DNA of 64,000 bases from Hymenobacter latericoloratus (GTDB lineage: Bacteria > Bacteroidota > Bacteroidia > Cytophagales > Hymenobacteraceae). Under the pieces are notes generated by a model. The model was given only the letters and a program-made list of their open reading frames with translations, did no database searches and was not told the DNA's origin. Position numbers and translations under genes: made by a program. Below are positions 9,516 through 16,298 of the stretch, one piece after another; the first letter of the stretch is position 1; each line of letters begins with the position of its first letter. The stretch covers positions 373,289 to 437,288 of the forward strand of contig NZ_JACHNV010000003.1 in the NCBI RefSeq assembly GCF_014199535.1, given 5' to 3'.

Positions 9516-9831
9516 TACTAGAAAGCAGGATAAAAGGAAAGATAGAGTGGCCTTAAAGCAAGCAAGGCCAGGGGCTGGCATATAACCGGCGCGGTAAGGT
9601 AGGAGAATATCCGTATTGGCAGGTAATTCGATGTAAATACATGGTTTTTCTTTTACATAATAGCATCTTGCCAATAGGCTAGCATATAGGATTTTGTATA
9701 TTATTTAATTGAGATTTGTGTGTTTTATTTTAGGTAGTTTTTCAAATTCCTGTACCTTACGGCCGGAAAAGCACGTAAAGCTTTCTGCCAATACCCTGAT
9801 ACAGGTTGGTTTAGCTTAAACACTACAACGT
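9516..9831. promoter_or_regulatory. AT-rich divergent control region tssH / tssB
   Basis: The 316 bases between the divergent tssH and tssB are much richer in A/T than the flanks, especially 9650-9740, which contains TTTTG and TATATTATTTAATTG-like stretches. This is where promoters for sheath and ATPase genes must lie. I do not see an exact Bacteroidota TTTG-N19-TAnnTTTG promoter, so no start site is proposed. No gene is seen in it. Confidence 0.45.
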
Positions 9832-10272
9832 ATGTTTAATTACGGAATAGGAGGGCAGGAGCGGAAGCAGGATGGTGCCCAGGAGTCCATTTCAGATATT
9901 CCATTGAACCGCACCCTGCTGGTGCAAAAGCTCACCTCTGATCCACCGCTGCGCGCCCAGATTGTAGAAGGCCTGCGTACTCCCGAAGCTGTATTTGCCC
10001 ACTTCAAGCCCTCCGTAGAAGTAGAGTTTGACCGGGAAGATGGCTCTACCGTAACGGAGAACCTGCAATTCGAGTCGCTCGGCGACTTCGGCAAGAAAGG
10101 CATCATCAACCAGAGCAATTTTCTGCAGGACCTGAGCACGCAGACCGACGATCTGCAGAAGCTGCTACGGCAGCTAAAGTCCAACAAAATCTTGAAATCG
10201 GCGCTGGAAACCCCTGAAACCAAGGCCGCCTTCCTGGCGGCCATTCAGGCCATGATCAGCGAGCTGGACTAG
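9832..10272 (+). CDS. tssB: T6SS contractile sheath small subunit TssB
   Basis: This 146-residue protein has the TssB/VipA pattern: a central acidic segment (KPSVEVEFDREDGS), then the conserved LQFESLGDFGKKGI motif and a C-terminal helix ending KTAFLAAIQ-like (TKAAFLAAIQAMISELD). TssB and TssC form the contractile sheath around the Hcp tube. It is followed after 62 bases by tssC, and both are cytoplasmic with no signal peptide. Confidence 0.87.
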   Translation: MFNYGIGGQERKQDGAQESISDIPLNRTLLVQKLTSDPPLRAQIVEGLRTPEAVFAHFKPSVEVEFDREDGSTVTENLQFESLGDFGKKGIINQSNFLQDLSTQTDDLQKLLRQLKSNKILKSALETPETKAAFLAAIQAMISELD

Positions 10273-10334
10273 CTGGCCCGGATTATTGTATCCGCTCGCC
10301 CTATTCGCTCATCATCCGATAGAAATTCCCCTCT

Positions 10335-11705
10335 ATGGCAACCGAACAAAACGCTTCTTCTGCTACCCACTCACGGGAGCGGGAGCTTGCCCCTCGTCTT
10401 GAAGAAAACGCCCAGGCTTTAGCCAAATTTGGCGGTTTCGATTTGCTGGAAACTACCATCGATGGCGCTTCCAACCTCAACCCTGAGAAAAAGGCTCGCA
10501 AAAAGATTTTCCTGACGGAAGACAGCAAAAAGGCCGACCGCCAGCAGCTGAAAAAGCGCTTGGCCCTCTGGCACGAGATGCTGAGCAAGGCCGATTCCGT
10601 AGCCGACGCCGTGCAGCAATGCGAGGATCAGGTAGAGTCTTCTACCAACCAGCTGACGGATAACCTGCGCAAGGCCATTGAGGCCACGCACGATATGGAG
10701 CAGTCGTACCGCTCCGTGGCGCTGTTCTACCGCAACACCGATCAGGACGAGGTGAAGAACATTTCCATCCTGAACGCGGATAAAGACCAGCTGCAGGACC
10801 TGGACAATACCACCTTTATTGATGCGGTGTCCAATGAGTTGGAACAGAATTACGACCGCCTCGATCTGCGCGACAACTACTCGCTGCTGGTAGTGCCCGG
10901 TTACCTGGGTTCCAACAAGGTGATTGATAAGTGGGCCAAGATTGCGCACAAAAACAAGGTGATGATGGTCACCGATTTTGAGCACTACGACACCCCCGAC
11001 GACGTAATTGAGCTGTTTGAGGAAGCTAACCTGACGGGCGCCGAGGCACACAAGTCCAACATCATCATGGCTTGTAACTGGCTGGTAGGACGGGGCAAGC
11101 TGGAGGAGGTAGGCGAGGAGGAAGACCTGTTCGTACCCCCATCCTCGGCGCTGGCTGGGCGCATTTACAGCACCCTGGCTTCCCAGGTAACGGCCGGGCG
11201 CAAGCACGGTACTTTGAATGAAGTAGATGGTGTCCGATTCCCGCTCCGTAAAAGCGAAATTGCCAACCTCGAAAAGCTGGGCCTGGTGCCCATGGTGAAC
11301 GAGTACGGCCGGGTTATGGCCTTCTCCGCCAAAACCCTCTTCAACGGCGACAACATCGGCCTGCAGACCTACTCCGTGGTTCGGGTATTCGACTACGTAA
11401 CTAAGGTGCTGATTGACTTCCTGAACCGCCGCGCCTTCGAAAACTGGGACCACAACATGCGCATGGACATCCAGAGCCAGGTAGTGCGCTTCCTGGATGG
11501 CATTGCCGGCCCTGGTAAGCTGATTGAGAAGTTCTCCATCAAGAAGTTTGAGCGGGACCCTAACCAGAAGGACCGCATCCTGCTCGACATCCACATGGTA
11601 CCCTACTTCCCGGCCAAAACCTTCCTGGTGTCGCTGGACGGCACCAAAGGCGATGACCCCAACGACCCTAACCGCGACTGGAACGCTGAATACAAGCAGC
11701 AATAG
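10335..11705 (+). CDS. tssC: T6SS contractile sheath large subunit TssC
   Basis: The 456-residue protein matches TssC/VipB in size and in motifs such as YSLLVVPGYLG, FPLRKSEIANLEKLGLVP and the C-terminal FSIKKFERDP segment. It forms the outer layer of the contractile sheath with TssB. The N-terminal 130 residues are mainly charged helices, the subtype iii form. It lies between tssB and hcp in one plus-strand unit, the hcp gene starting 104 bases later. Confidence 0.88.
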   Translation: MATEQNASSATHSRERELAPRLEENAQALAKFGGFDLLETTIDGASNLNPEKKARKKIFLTEDSKKADRQQLKKRLALWHEMLSKADSVADAVQQCEDQVESSTNQLTDNLRKAIEATHDMEQSYRSVALFYRNTDQDEVKNISILNADKDQLQDLDNTTFIDAVSNELEQNYDRLDLRDNYSLLVVPGYLGSNKVIDKWAKIAHKNKVMMVTDFEHYDTPDDVIELFEEANLTGAEAHKSNIIMACNWLVGRGKLEEVGEEEDLFVPPSSALAGRIYSTLASQVTAGRKHGTLNEVDGVRFPLRKSEIANLEKLGLVPMVNEYGRVMAFSAKTLFNGDNIGLQTYSVVRVFDYVTKVLIDFLNRRAFENWDHNMRMDIQSQVVRFLDGIAGPGKLIEKFSIKKFERDPNQKDRILLDIHMVPYFPAKTFLVSLDGTKGDDPNDPNRDWNAEYKQQ

Positions 11706-11809
11706 CCTGGGTTGCGGCTGAGTAACACCTGCTCAAGCTAGATAGCAGTAAAAGAGTACCGTATTTTTCATTCCCTTCCTTTCATTTTTAACCCCTTACA
11801 CATTTTATT

Positions 11810-12211
11810 ATGGCCTCATTCAGTGCATTCTTTAACGCCGCTGGCAGCGGTGACTGCGAAGTAGTAAGCTGCAGCTACTCCTTCGATCAAGCCATCGATG
11901 ACAAAGGGCGTCCTTCGTCAAAGGTGCAGGGCGGCACTATTAAAGTGACAATTGTTTCAACCGACAGCGCTTCGCTGACGAGCTGGATGCTGGACCCCTA
12001 CAAACGCGAAAGCGGCAAAATCACCTTCAAGCGCATTGACCAGGACTCCACCCTGAAGGAAATCTCCTTCGAGGAAGCCTACTGCGTAAGCTACGCCGAG
12101 CACTTTGATGCCCGCGGCGCTGACACTAACACTTCTATGACCCTGAGCCTAACCATTTCGGCTAACAAGATCAACGCCAATGGCGCTGTACTAGACAACA
12201 AATGGGTATAA
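11810..12211 (+). CDS. hcp: T6SS inner tube protein Hcp (TssD)
   Basis: The 133-residue protein is of the Bacteroidota TssD type: an all-beta protein with YSFDQAIDDKGRPSSKVQGG near residues 23-42 and SLTSWMLDPYKRESGKITF in the middle. Hcp hexamers stack into the tube that carries effectors and is expelled by sheath contraction. The gene closes the tssB-tssC-hcp unit and is followed within 20 bases by a strong terminator. The 104-base leader before it is AT-rich and may hold its own promoter, which would suit the large amount of Hcp needed. Confidence 0.85.
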   Translation: MASFSAFFNAAGSGDCEVVSCSYSFDQAIDDKGRPSSKVQGGTIKVTIVSTDSASLTSWMLDPYKRESGKITFKRIDQDSTLKEISFEEAYCVSYAEHFDARGADTNTSMTLSLTISANKINANGAVLDNKWV

Positions 12212-12229
12212 CCACTCCTTAGATTGGTT

Positions 12230-12265
12230 AAAAAGCCTCTGCAGCATAGTTTGCAGAGGCTTTTT
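12230..12265 (+). terminator. Rho-independent terminator after hcp
   Basis: AAAAAGCCTCTGCA and its complement form a stem around a short loop, ending in TTTTT. It lies 19 bases after the hcp stop and separates the T6SS core from the minus-strand toxin island; its symmetry means it could act in both directions. Confidence 0.8.
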
Positions 12266-12424
12266 GCTTGTTCCAGGTTTCCTACCAAAGTAAGAATGAC
12301 GCCACGCGCTTTACCTATTGTTTTCACCTTGAACGGGCCTGCTGGCCGCAAGACACTAAGCAAATGAGCTTAGTTGTCAATCAGAAGTTGCGTGGTTGTG
12401 CGAATATGGCGTTTGCCACTAATC

Positions 12425-12967
12425 TCAACGTTCTAGAGGCAACGGCTCAAATATCAAAGGCAGCTTTGCGTAGCCAGGGCCTAACATTGATTTAACCGCC
12501 TCATCATTCTCACACCTTTCCACAAAGTCATACAAATTTGGAGCTCCGTAGCGGATTCCTCCCATGCGTGCTGCGAGCACATAGATAGGCAGTTCATCAT
12601 CGGAGCTGCGGTGAGCTAAGTCCCAGACCAGATATTCGCCATTCTCACTCGTGGCAAAGGGAACCAGTGACTGCTCAATCCCTTCATAGCCATCAGGTTC
12701 AAGTAAGAAAGGATCATGCTCCATTTCCTCGTAAAAGCTATCCATTGCCTGTTTGATGCAAGGGCTACGAATGGTCCATGAATCGGGATGTTGGCCGAGA
12801 GGAACATAGATCAGAAACAGGCCGCAGAGCCTTCCCCAGCCCAAGTGGGTAGCAAAGTCGATATAGGAGGGCGGGAAGCCTTTGCCGTCGGTGAACCGAT
12901 GCGCTGTTAGGTAAGCATTATCAAATTGTGTAATAGATTTCTTTCTTAGCCTGTCGAAAATAGACAT
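12425..12967 (-). CDS. SMI1/KNR4 (SUKH) family immunity protein, cassette C
   Basis: The 180-residue protein fits the SUKH superfamily, the commonest immunity fold for nuclease toxins in polymorphic toxin systems. Supporting segments are GFPPSYIDFATHLGWGRLCG (residues 30-49), a central acidic stretch and the SENGEYLVWDL strand pair. It begins 18 bases after the third HINT-toxin cassette ends, the usual toxin-then-immunity order, so it should protect against that cassette's toxin. Its coding sequence is clearly more AT-rich than the tss genes. The family call is fairly firm; the partner is inferred from position only. Confidence 0.65.
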   Translation of the reverse strand: MSIFDRLRKKSITQFDNAYLTAHRFTDGKGFPPSYIDFATHLGWGRLCGLFLIYVPLGQHPDSWTIRSPCIKQAMDSFYEEMEHDPFLLEPDGYEGIEQSLVPFATSENGEYLVWDLAHRSSDDELPIYVLAARMGGIRYGAPNLYDFVERCENDEAVKSMLGPGYAKLPLIFEPLPLER

Positions 12968-12985
12968 AGGAGCTTCTTTTTAAAC

Positions 12986-13891
12986 TCAGTAGTAGTGCCA
13001 CTGCTGCCCGTTGAGCAGGGTTTTGCTCACCAAGCTGCCTTCGACATCATCGTGGTAGCGCGTGCCATTGGCCTGACGTAATTGTCCGCCTTTGCTGTTC
13101 AGCGTGCGGAATAAGTTGCCAATGGCTAATCGCACTTTCATGCCTTTCAACCAAACCTCGTGTGCACCATCAATGATGCGTTCTTCCATCAGCTTGTTGA
13201 ACTGATTACCCTTAAGAATATTCTGCACATACTTTACTCCAGCACGAGCCAGATCGGCGAAGCACACGGTGGCATTATGGACGACGAACATCCACCAGCT
13301 GACAAGGTAGGTGTGCCAGTCGGCTACCTCGAAGTTGTAGACTGTGGTAGGCTGTTCGGTGTGGTGGCTGACCTCGCTCACGGGCATGGTCAGCCCGTCG
13401 GAGCGCAGCACGGCGTCGCCCACCACCAACTCGCCGGCTACTTTCCAGGCGCCATTGGCCCAGAACGGGTGCTCGGGTGTAGCCTGCACCACATCCGCAC
13501 CCAGGCGCAACTCTACCAGCGCATCTGACTCGCGCTGCATCGTGTGCACGACGGGCTTGAGAGCTAAGTCCCCTGTTTGCTCGTGCCAGGACCAGACCAA
13601 GTCGCCCGTTTTGATGTCCTCGATGTTTTTGTAGCCCCCCTCCACGGCCACGGGCGTACCGGCCGGGAAGCAGGCTGTCACGCAGATACGCGGGATTTTG
13701 GCGGCAAAGGAGCGTACGCCCGCTTTGAGTCCATTCTTGAGAGCGGCACTCTTCAGGGCCAGGGCGGCCATCTGCTTTTTGGCCAGGCCGGCGGCTACCT
13801 TGGCGCCGGCTTTCAGAGCGGTGCGCACGCCGGCCTTGGCCCCCATCATGGCGGCCGTGGCCGTGCCGAAGGTCAGCACCCCCGCCGCCAC
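12986..13891 (-). CDS. 5'-truncated HINT-toxin cassette C (probably silent)
   Basis: The 301-residue reading frame lacks the N-terminal DUF4280 part of the full-length toxin gene upstream. It starts in the hydrophobic linker (GTG at 13891; no ATG before an in-frame stop near 13923), then carries the complete HINT domain (CFPAGTPVAVEGG ... TPEHPFW ... VVHN). After HINT the toxin part reads TVCFADLARAGVKYVQNILK, shared with cassette B up to KGMKVRL, then switches to an unrelated 46-residue tail ending NGQQWHYY. It cannot be loaded on VgrG by itself because the PAAR-like domain is missing. It looks like a stored cassette able to recombine into the full-length gene through HINT. The tail may itself be a remnant of a longer toxin. 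Confidence 0.6.
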   Translation of the reverse strand: MAAGVLTFGTATAAMMGAKAGVRTALKAGAKVAAGLAKKQMAALALKSAALKNGLKAGVRSFAAKIPRICVTACFPAGTPVAVEGGYKNIEDIKTGDLVWSWHEQTGDLALKPVVHTMQRESDALVELRLGADVVQATPEHPFWANGAWKVAGELVVGDAVLRSDGLTMPVSEVSHHTEQPTTVYNFEVADWHTYLVSWWMFVVHNATVCFADLARAGVKYVQNILKGNQFNKLMEERIIDGAHEVWLKGMKVRLAIGNLFRTLNSKGGQLRQANGTRYHDDVEGSLVSKTLLNGQQWHYY

Positions 13892-13905
13892 TGAGGCTAC
13901 GTCCC
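13126..13905 (-). repeat. HINT repeat, copy C (about 780 bp)
   Basis: About 635 bp of this copy (13270-13905) is nearly identical to copy A (16720-17361), covering the linker helix and the whole HINT domain. A further 420 bp (13126-13545) is nearly identical to copy B (14907-15325). Homology to A stops abruptly next to a degenerate sequence at about 13906-13925. Confidence 0.85.
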
Positions 13906-13944
13906 AGACTAGGACGGAACTAGGGTAAAGGGCTTTTTACAAGC

Positions 13945-14568
13945 CTAGATCGCCTCATCTATTAGTGGTACAATAGAGCCCTGATCACCCCAACGTTTTA
14001 GTTCAATTACCCCTGCATAATCTCCTAGCTCGGGATAGGGCTCCCAATTAGGAGTTATATCAACAGAGTGTGTTGCCGTTTGTTGACTACGGTAACGTTG
14101 ACCATCAGCTTTCTCATACTCGCGATTGACCGTTAAATGGCCTTGGAATGTGAAGATGTATTGTGTGTCAGCTATACTTTCTGCGGGTGTACACCAAGTT
14201 TCATCAGCATACTCAAAGTAATGTAAACTCTGCAAAAACAACTTGTCGTGCTCAGTCCCTAAGAAGGTATAGATCAAGTACTCACGGTTATAGCCATCTA
14301 AAAAACTAACAATAACATTGCCCTCATTGAGAATGACGTTAGCATAAGATTGCCCAGTCGCAGTGAGCCGCACATAAACATGATAAAGTAGACGATGTTG
14401 ATGAGCATAAGCAGCCCATGTATCAAGTGCTGATAAGTGTACATCAAGCTCTTTACGCGGCAACTCATCTTCGTAACTAGTACGATAGAAATCTAACGTA
14501 TCAGTTATGTTCATCATTTCACCATATGCGTCATTCCACATATGTAAATCGTAAGTGTACTGTTTCAT
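13945..14568 (-). CDS. Putative immunity protein for cassette B (family not recognised)
   Basis: I do not recognise this 207-residue protein. It is acidic and Tyr/Trp-rich, has no signal peptide or membrane segment, and is AT-rich compared with the T6SS core. It follows the HINT-nuclease cassette B after 36 bases and precedes cassette C, which is exactly where a cognate immunity gene is expected. The N-terminus (MKQYTYDLHMWNDAYGEM) and the alternating strand-like segments in the C-terminal half suggest a small mixed alpha/beta cytoplasmic protein. Immunity function is inferred from position alone. Confidence 0.5.
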   Translation of the reverse strand: MKQYTYDLHMWNDAYGEMMNITDTLDFYRTSYEDELPRKELDVHLSALDTWAAYAHQHRLLYHVYVRLTATGQSYANVILNEGNVIVSFLDGYNREYLIYTFLGTEHDKLFLQSLHYFEYADETWCTPAESIADTQYIFTFQGHLTVNREYEKADGQRYRSQQTATHSVDITPNWEPYPELGDYAGVIELKRWGDQGSIVPLIDEAI

Positions 14569-14604
14569 TGAAAAAATGAAAAGAAAATAAAATTAGCGCT
14601 CCTA

Positions 14605-15324
14605 TCAAGGTTTCTCCCACCAACGAAGCATAGTATCAGTAATATCATCTACTGATTCAATTGTTACTCGCTTCTTTTTAGCGTATTCTAGAATTTCTTT
14701 TGGTATAGGCTGCTCCTGTTTAGGAACCTGTAATACATATTTTCCTTTTAGCTTCTCTGAACCAGCTCGCTCAGCATTTTGTACTTCTGAGCCTGCTTTA
14801 TATTTCTTAGTTATTTCGTCGATGTACTTCTTGGCAGTGGTTTCGGTAACTTCAGCTAGTTGGGTAGCCTTACGCGAAATAATCTTCTTATTTGGAATGT
14901 AAGTATCTAATCGCACTTTCATGCCTTTCAACCAAACCTCGTGTGCACCATCAATGATGCGTTCTTCCATCAGCTTGTTGAACTGATTACCCTTAAGAAT
15001 ATTCTGCACATACTTTACTCCAGCACGAGCTAGATCGGCGAAGCACACGGTGGCATTATGGACGACGAACATCCACCAGCTGACGAGGTAGGTGTGCCAG
15101 TCGGCTACCTCGAAGTTGTAGACTGTGGTAGGCTGTTCGGTGTGGTGGCTGACCTCGCTCACGGGCATGGTCAGCCCGTCGGAGCGCAGCACGGCGTCGC
15201 CCACCACCAACTCGCCGGCTACTTTCCAGGCGCCATTGGCCCAGAACGGGTGCTCGGGTGTAGCCTGCACCACATCCGCACCCAGGCGCAGCTGCACCAG
15301 TGCATCCGACTCGCGCTGCATCAT
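14605..15324 (-). CDS. 5'-truncated HINT-nuclease toxin cassette B (probably silent)
   Basis: The 239-residue frame begins in the middle of the HINT domain. Residues 1-90 are HINT (TPEHPFW, VSWWMFVVHN) and the rest is a toxin domain: FADLARAGVKYVQNILKGNQ, then HEVWLKGMKVRLDTYIP, SRKATQLAEV, KKYIDEITKKY and LQVPKQEQPIPKEILEYA. That series resembles a nuclease-like toxin tip I recall from many polymorphic toxins (a restriction-endonuclease-like fold is suspected). Upstream the DNA jumps directly from the HINT middle to 30 bases of linker sequence, deleting about 316 bp relative to copy C and breaking the frame with a stop. The gene therefore lacks PAAR-like, linker and first half of HINT, and is likely a dormant recombination donor. 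Confidence 0.55.
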   Translation of the reverse strand: MMQRESDALVQLRLGADVVQATPEHPFWANGAWKVAGELVVGDAVLRSDGLTMPVSEVSHHTEQPTTVYNFEVADWHTYLVSWWMFVVHNATVCFADLARAGVKYVQNILKGNQFNKLMEERIIDGAHEVWLKGMKVRLDTYIPNKKIISRKATQLAEVTETTAKKYIDEITKKYKAGSEVQNAERAGSEKLKGKYVLQVPKQEQPIPKEILEYAKKKRVTIESVDDITDTMLRWWEKP

Positions 15325-15354
15325 GTGGCCGTGCCGAAGCTCAGTACCCCGCCG
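14907..15354 (-). repeat. HINT repeat, copy B with internal deletion
   Basis: 14907-15325 matches copy C at 13126-13545 almost base for base. Then 15325-15354 matches 13857-13886 with about three differences and one missing base, so roughly 316 bp has been lost between them. The outer end stops close to the same place where copy C loses homology to copy A. Confidence 0.8.
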
Positions 15355-15388
15355 TGATTGAGATACTACACGGGGTACAGCTTAAAAG

Positions 15389-15838
15389 CTATACAAGCCA
15401 GCTAGGAATTGCTTCCGTAGGACGAGGAAATAGCTTTAGGTCTTTTTTGTAAATCGCAAGCGGCAAGGGTTCCTCAAAGGCAGGAATATCTGAGTAATTA
15501 TAGGCTGTCAGCGGCTTGTTATTCTGAGTGTATTCAATACTTATAGTATACCATGCTCCTTTGTTAGGATGATAAGTTAATTCACGTAACTTTTCTATGA
15601 AATTACCTATATTGTTATTTTTAGTATCCTCATTGATATAGTCTAAATCAAATGTTTCAAATTCTATTCTGGTTTCTGTATTTTGTAGAACATACCATGA
15701 TTTTACTTCAGTAATAGATCCTACAATGTAACCCTCTATATAAATAGAGCTCCAATTATTTTCAGGTGCCAATGCTTTTGTAATCCGAAAAATTTGCTCT
15801 AGGCAGAAATTGATTTCCTGTTTTTCGTGCATGTCCAT
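15389..15838 (-). CDS. Second immunity candidate of cassette A (YezG/DUF600-like)
   Basis: This 149-residue acidic protein overlaps the end of the SUKH gene by 4 bases (ATGA), so the two are probably translated together. Its pattern (N-terminal helix, YIEGYIVGSI strand, then WYTISIEY and a C-terminal AYNYSDIPAFEEPLPL) resembles the YezG/DUF600 immunity family, which is usually about this length and includes a similar aromatic strand followed by a YxD acidic turn. It has no signal peptide. It may be a second immunity protein for the WHH toxin or an orphan protecting against a toxin no longer present. The family assignment is tentative. Confidence 0.45.
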   Translation of the reverse strand: MDMHEKQEINFCLEQIFRITKALAPENNWSSIYIEGYIVGSITEVKSWYVLQNTETRIEFETFDLDYINEDTKNNNIGNFIEKLRELTYHPNKGAWYTISIEYTQNNKPLTAYNYSDIPAFEEPLPLAIYKKDLKLFPRPTEAIPSWLV

Positions 15839-16287
15839 CAGTTGGTGCGTTCTTCTAAAGAATTTATAAATTCGTTGAAGGAATTTGCTATTGCTGTCAA
15901 ATTACCAAAGTAGTCGCTACCGTTTTCCTCGGCTTCCTCCTCGTGCCACCATAACGCTATAAGGCCTTTATTTTTGTCAAACAAAGACATTATATAAATA
16001 TTGCCTCCAGAATCAGTTCCAATTGGCATATACCAAGAGGGAATACGGCCTGCGTATACATCAATGGCTTGAAATAAACTAGCCCATTCAGGCTCTTCTA
16101 TCATGCCATATAACCAGTTAACATCGGTATTAACTTCAGGTTGTTGGTTAGGTATTGGGCGCCCACCGTTATGGTGTAGAAGAAAGTCTTTGTAGTCGTC
16201 CGGAAGTAGAATTTCATTGGCTTCTTCAAAATCAACAATATCCTTTGGGTTGACTGGCCCAAACAAATTACTTTTTTCTATTTGCAT
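15838..16287 (-). CDS. SMI1/KNR4 (SUKH-1) immunity protein for WHH toxin
   Basis: The 149-residue protein has the classical SUKH-1 pattern: IVDFEEANEILLPDDYKDFLLHHNGG near residues 17-42, then WLYGM, a YMPIGTDSGGNIYIMSL segment and a WWHEEE acidic strand. SUKH proteins bind and neutralise nuclease toxins in the producing cell. It begins 11 bases after the stop of the full-length HINT-WHH toxin and overlaps the next gene by ATGA. The pairing of a WHH nuclease with a SUKH immunity protein is common in polymorphic toxin loci, which supports the match. Confidence 0.8.
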   Translation of the reverse strand: MQIEKSNLFGPVNPKDIVDFEEANEILLPDDYKDFLLHHNGGRPIPNQQPEVNTDVNWLYGMIEEPEWASLFQAIDVYAGRIPSWYMPIGTDSGGNIYIMSLFDKNKGLIALWWHEEEAEENGSDYFGNLTAIANSFNEFINSLEERTN

Positions 16288-16298
16288 ACAAGCTTTGA

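Noticed and set aside
9516..9674. Longer 898-residue start for TssH
   Set aside because: The extra 53 residues do not resemble a Clp N-domain and lie in the AT-rich promoter gap.
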